Assembly: GCA_003952965.2 (NCBI GenBank) | Contig: CM025854.1 | Coordinates: forward strand, 21,126,111 to 21,190,110 | Source of the DNA: Morella rubra | Lineage: Eukaryota; Streptophyta; Magnoliopsida; Fagales; Myricaceae | Direction of reading: 5' to 3' | Length of the DNA: 64,000 nucleotides | In this document: positions 61,700 to 64,000 of the stretch, one piece after another | How positions within the stretch are numbered: the first letter of the stretch is position 1 | Layout of the letters: the number at the start of each line of letters is the position of its first letter | The notes under the pieces: model-generated | Database searches by the model: none | What the model was told of the DNA's origin: nothing | Seen by the model: the letters and a program-made list of their open reading frames with translations, nothing else | Position numbers and translations under genes: made by a program

Positions 61700-62755
61700 G
61701 CAAATTAGCTAATGAATATTAATATATAGTATATGTTATTTTCACTTTCATCTTTACCGATATTCAAGGTCTTAATTTCAGATTTTTTTCGTTTGCCTTT
61801 TTGATCTCCTCATACTACATGTTTTATTGTTTTCTTGAAGTAAATTTTTGAAGATTTTCGTAGAGAAGGTGGTGCTCTCTTTGCACCGCTTGGTTCATAT
61901 TTTCTCTTCGTGACCTTGCCCTCTTGAGAATATATATATATATTTTTTTACATAAGCTACTTTTCCTTGAAGAAAGAGTTACTATAGGTTTTAAAAATAT
62001 ACAAGAGTAATATGGTTCTATCATGTCTGTTAATAAAGGTCATAAGTTGCCCAAGTATAAATTAACCTCAAACATTTGGGTGATATATTATTTATCACAA
62101 GAGTTATTATAATTATATATTTGACCCAAATAAGAATATTGTATCTATAGGATATTGGATCAGGTGAAATCGCAACCGATAACGAGCCAATTAAGTTATG
62201 TAGGAAAAGTAAGCCCTCAAAAGAAAGTGGATTTGTTCAAAGGAAAGCATCTATTTTTCATGAATTTTCCCTTACCTCCATTTAATGAGACCGAAGTACT
62301 GTTGCTAATTAATGGCCAAGATTATGGGTCCTATATCTATATATTCAAGCAACATGGGTATATTCTTTTTTTTTTTCAACGTGGGTATATTCGGTTGCAT
62401 TTTTGTGTCGCCGATAGAGTTTTGGTTGCGGCGAAATTTTTTTTCGCCGGTTACAGCGACATATATATGCCGGCAAGCAATGAATATTCAACTCAAATAA
62501 ACTGCAAAAATGTATAAAACCAGTTATGCGTTCTAAGAAAATAAACTGCAAATTATAAGTTTATTTTAAAATAATATTAATGCAGCATAATAAGCTCACA
62601 AATTAATGTATAAGGAGATAGCTAGAGAGATAGGGTTTAACTTATTACATATAACGTCCACTGTAAATGGTAACAAATTTAAGATCAAAACATATATTAT
62701 ATGAAGACAAGTCCAGGATGTTTAAAGGACATAGAGAAAGTAAATTATATTCCTC
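61700..62755. other. spacer between the duplicated terminal exons
   Basis: AT-rich, no supported gene. The open frame 62155-62517 shows no recognised domain. Near 62410-62460 GCGAC/TCGCC words cluster and form a perfect hairpin at 62430-62448 (arms GGCGAAA and TTTCGCC). Confidence 0.45.
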
Positions 62756-64000
62756 CTAGAATCGGCCTCCTGGAAAGTTCCTCTTCTTGCCGGCTCTATT
62801 TTTCATAGCTCGGCCTGTCAAATAAGAAGAAACGTACTGTATGAGTATAGTAGTAGTTCATGATTATCTAGAATTTTTAAGATAACTATATATATTATCT
62901 ACTTCTTAAAATTAATTAGCACCTACGTACACGTTTATAAAAAATAAATAAATGTTAATAATTGACATGTCAGGTCGTACAATTAGATTGATCATGAATA
63001 TATATATATATATATTAGCGATTTTTTATGGGAGAAAATTATAATATTAATTATTAATCTCCAAGAACGAAACCAATTTTGGGGCTTTATATATTTATGC
63101 CTCTAATTAATTTACCTGAAAAATTGTAGTAGTTTTTGTGATGAAAAAGTAGCTAGTACTGATATATAGTTGACAATAATTAATTAAGCAAGTTGATTTA
63201 ATTATCTCTAGGTTCATCATAAAGATCTCCCGATCGATAACTCTCGATCAGTCTAAGATCATGATCCACCTCCAAGCATGGCAGTAGGTGCATGGTCGTC
63301 TATGCAAATATCGTATATATAGTTCGAACTACTTTGAAGGAGTTTCTGCAAGCCCTCGATCTACGTCGATCATGCTTAATGTATTCTCTATGCAAAGGGT
63401 GAAGGCAAGAAAAGCTAGTGGGGGCTGGCCGTGAACCCTAGAAATTAAGAAATTTTTTTTTTTTCAATAAGGTTGTATATAAGAAATTAACACTTTACAT
63501 CGATCCTCGAATTACTAAATCTTTGCAATTTGTATGTATATAAATTTACTATCGAACTTGCATTACGTATACAATCTATCAATACATCTATAATATTTTG
63601 CACTCCTTATTAGAATTTGGCTGTTAAAATTGAGTCACATGGCTCACCTTTCATTTTGTTTATTTTTTTTAAAATTTAATGGTGAACGTAGTGTGCAAAG
63701 TATAAACTTATGATTAGTTTTAGAGTATAATGTGTCGAGTCTGATAGTTTAAATAGCAAAATACAAAATTTATGTGTCGTAATTAAATAGAAGGTGCAAA
63801 GAGTATTTTCACAAATATGAATATATATGTATACGTACCAGCAACAATAAGATTTTTAAAGAACGTCTGCAGTAGAGCAGTAAGACGAGTAGTACTAGTC
63901 AAGGTGCCTTTTCTTGGTGGTCGAGATGGTACATGTCCCGCCCGCTCAAGACAAATCTCCATACAATCCTGAAAACATTCCGTATAACGTTCCTTCCCTA
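62756..64000 (-). CDS. unrecognised small Cys-rich protein, 5' part beyond window
   Basis: Two minus-strand exons are seen: one running from the window edge to 63839, and 62814-62756. The donor is G|GTACGT and the acceptor TTTGACAG|GC; the split codon GGC keeps one frame. The visible protein reads GKERYTECFQDCMEICLERAG, then a basic Pro/Arg/Thr-rich stretch, and ends RAMKNRAGKKRNFPGGRF before the stop. The CX3CX3C spacing suggests a paired-cysteine helix or a small secreted peptide, but the N-terminus is outside the window, so a signal peptide cannot be checked. I do not recognise the family. Support comes from an open frame to the edge, consistent splice phases and a duplicated terminal exon at 61616-61685. 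An alternative is a chance splice model. Confidence 0.5.
62995..63018. repeat. (AT)n microsatellite
   Basis: Short TA run inside the intron of the Cys-rich peptide gene model. Confidence 0.8.
63475..63825. mobile_element. fold-back MITE-like remnant
   Basis: The left side (TTTACATCGATCCTCGAATTACTAAATC, here cut short: begins near 63492) and the reverse complement of the right side (near 63700-63820) show matching order of words such as TTTGCACC/TTTTGCACT, ATTTTGTATTTTGC and GACTCGACACATT. It is eroded but has the same size and arm structure as the elements at 4705-5057 and 22750-23150. It lies in the intron of the peptide gene model. Confidence 0.4.

Noticed and set aside
62155-62517. 120-residue plus-strand frame
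   Set aside because: No recognisable motif, crosses a poly-T run and a repeated GGGTATATTC word; likely chance.
1-64000. tRNA, rRNA and CRISPR arrays
   Set aside because: Nothing resembling a tRNA cloverleaf, rRNA or a regular repeat-spacer array was seen by eye; a tRNA search programme was not available.

Overview
The window is nuclear DNA of a eudicot plant. Genes are split by many AT-rich GT-AG introns, intergenic DNA is rich in small inverted-repeat transposons, and the best-recognised products (an ATAF-type NAC factor, GH35 beta-galactosidases with plant signal peptides, an RSW3-type glucosidase II, a nucellin-like aspartic protease) are typical flowering-plant proteins. The species cannot be named from the sequence alone. 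All identifications are by reading and from memory of the families; no database search was run.

Layout. 1-1786: degraded fold-back repeat and AT-rich DNA. 1787-4200 (+): a decayed linker-histone (H15) plus AT-hook gene with in-frame stops and frame changes. 5946-9116 (+): an eight-exon Asp1/nucellin-like aspartic protease (429 aa). 12139-10488 (-): a three-exon ATAF1/NAC2-type NAC transcription factor (300 aa), with a TATA box, a GA-rich leader and ACGT motifs upstream. 12660-19056: gene-free and transposon-rich, including a 1.5-kb non-autonomous Mutator-like element with a 9-bp target duplication and several MITEs. 19057-26458 (+): an 18-exon GH35 beta-galactosidase lacking the C-terminal lectin domain (724 aa). 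28768-45252 (+): a BGAL10-like GH35 beta-galactosidase with a C-terminal SUEL-type lectin domain (858 aa when one copy of a duplicated exon pair is used). 46219-51661 (+): an eight-exon, probably chloroplast-targeted DUF3727-like protein (285 aa). 52632-60915 (+): glucosidase II alpha subunit, RSW3/PSL5 type (926 aa), with a LINE in its first intron. 60916-64000: two related terminal exons on the minus strand; the outer one belongs to a small Cys-rich protein gene that runs off the window.

The most notable observation is a nearly perfect 1.88-kb direct tandem duplication inside the BGAL10-like gene. It repeats two consecutive coding exons. Using both copies in series shifts the frame and gives an early stop, so either one copy is skipped (effectively mutually exclusive exon pairs), the allele is damaged, or the duplication is an assembly artefact. 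Other notable points are the family of fold-back MITEs scattered over the window, GC-AG introns in two genes, and the tandem remnants of an unrecognised Cys-rich peptide gene at the right edge.

The genes do not form a pathway. The two beta-galactosidases are neighbours in the same orientation but belong to different subfamilies, so they do not look like a recent tandem pair. They act on cell-wall galactans and xyloglucan in the apoplast, whereas RSW3 trims N-glycans in the ER.
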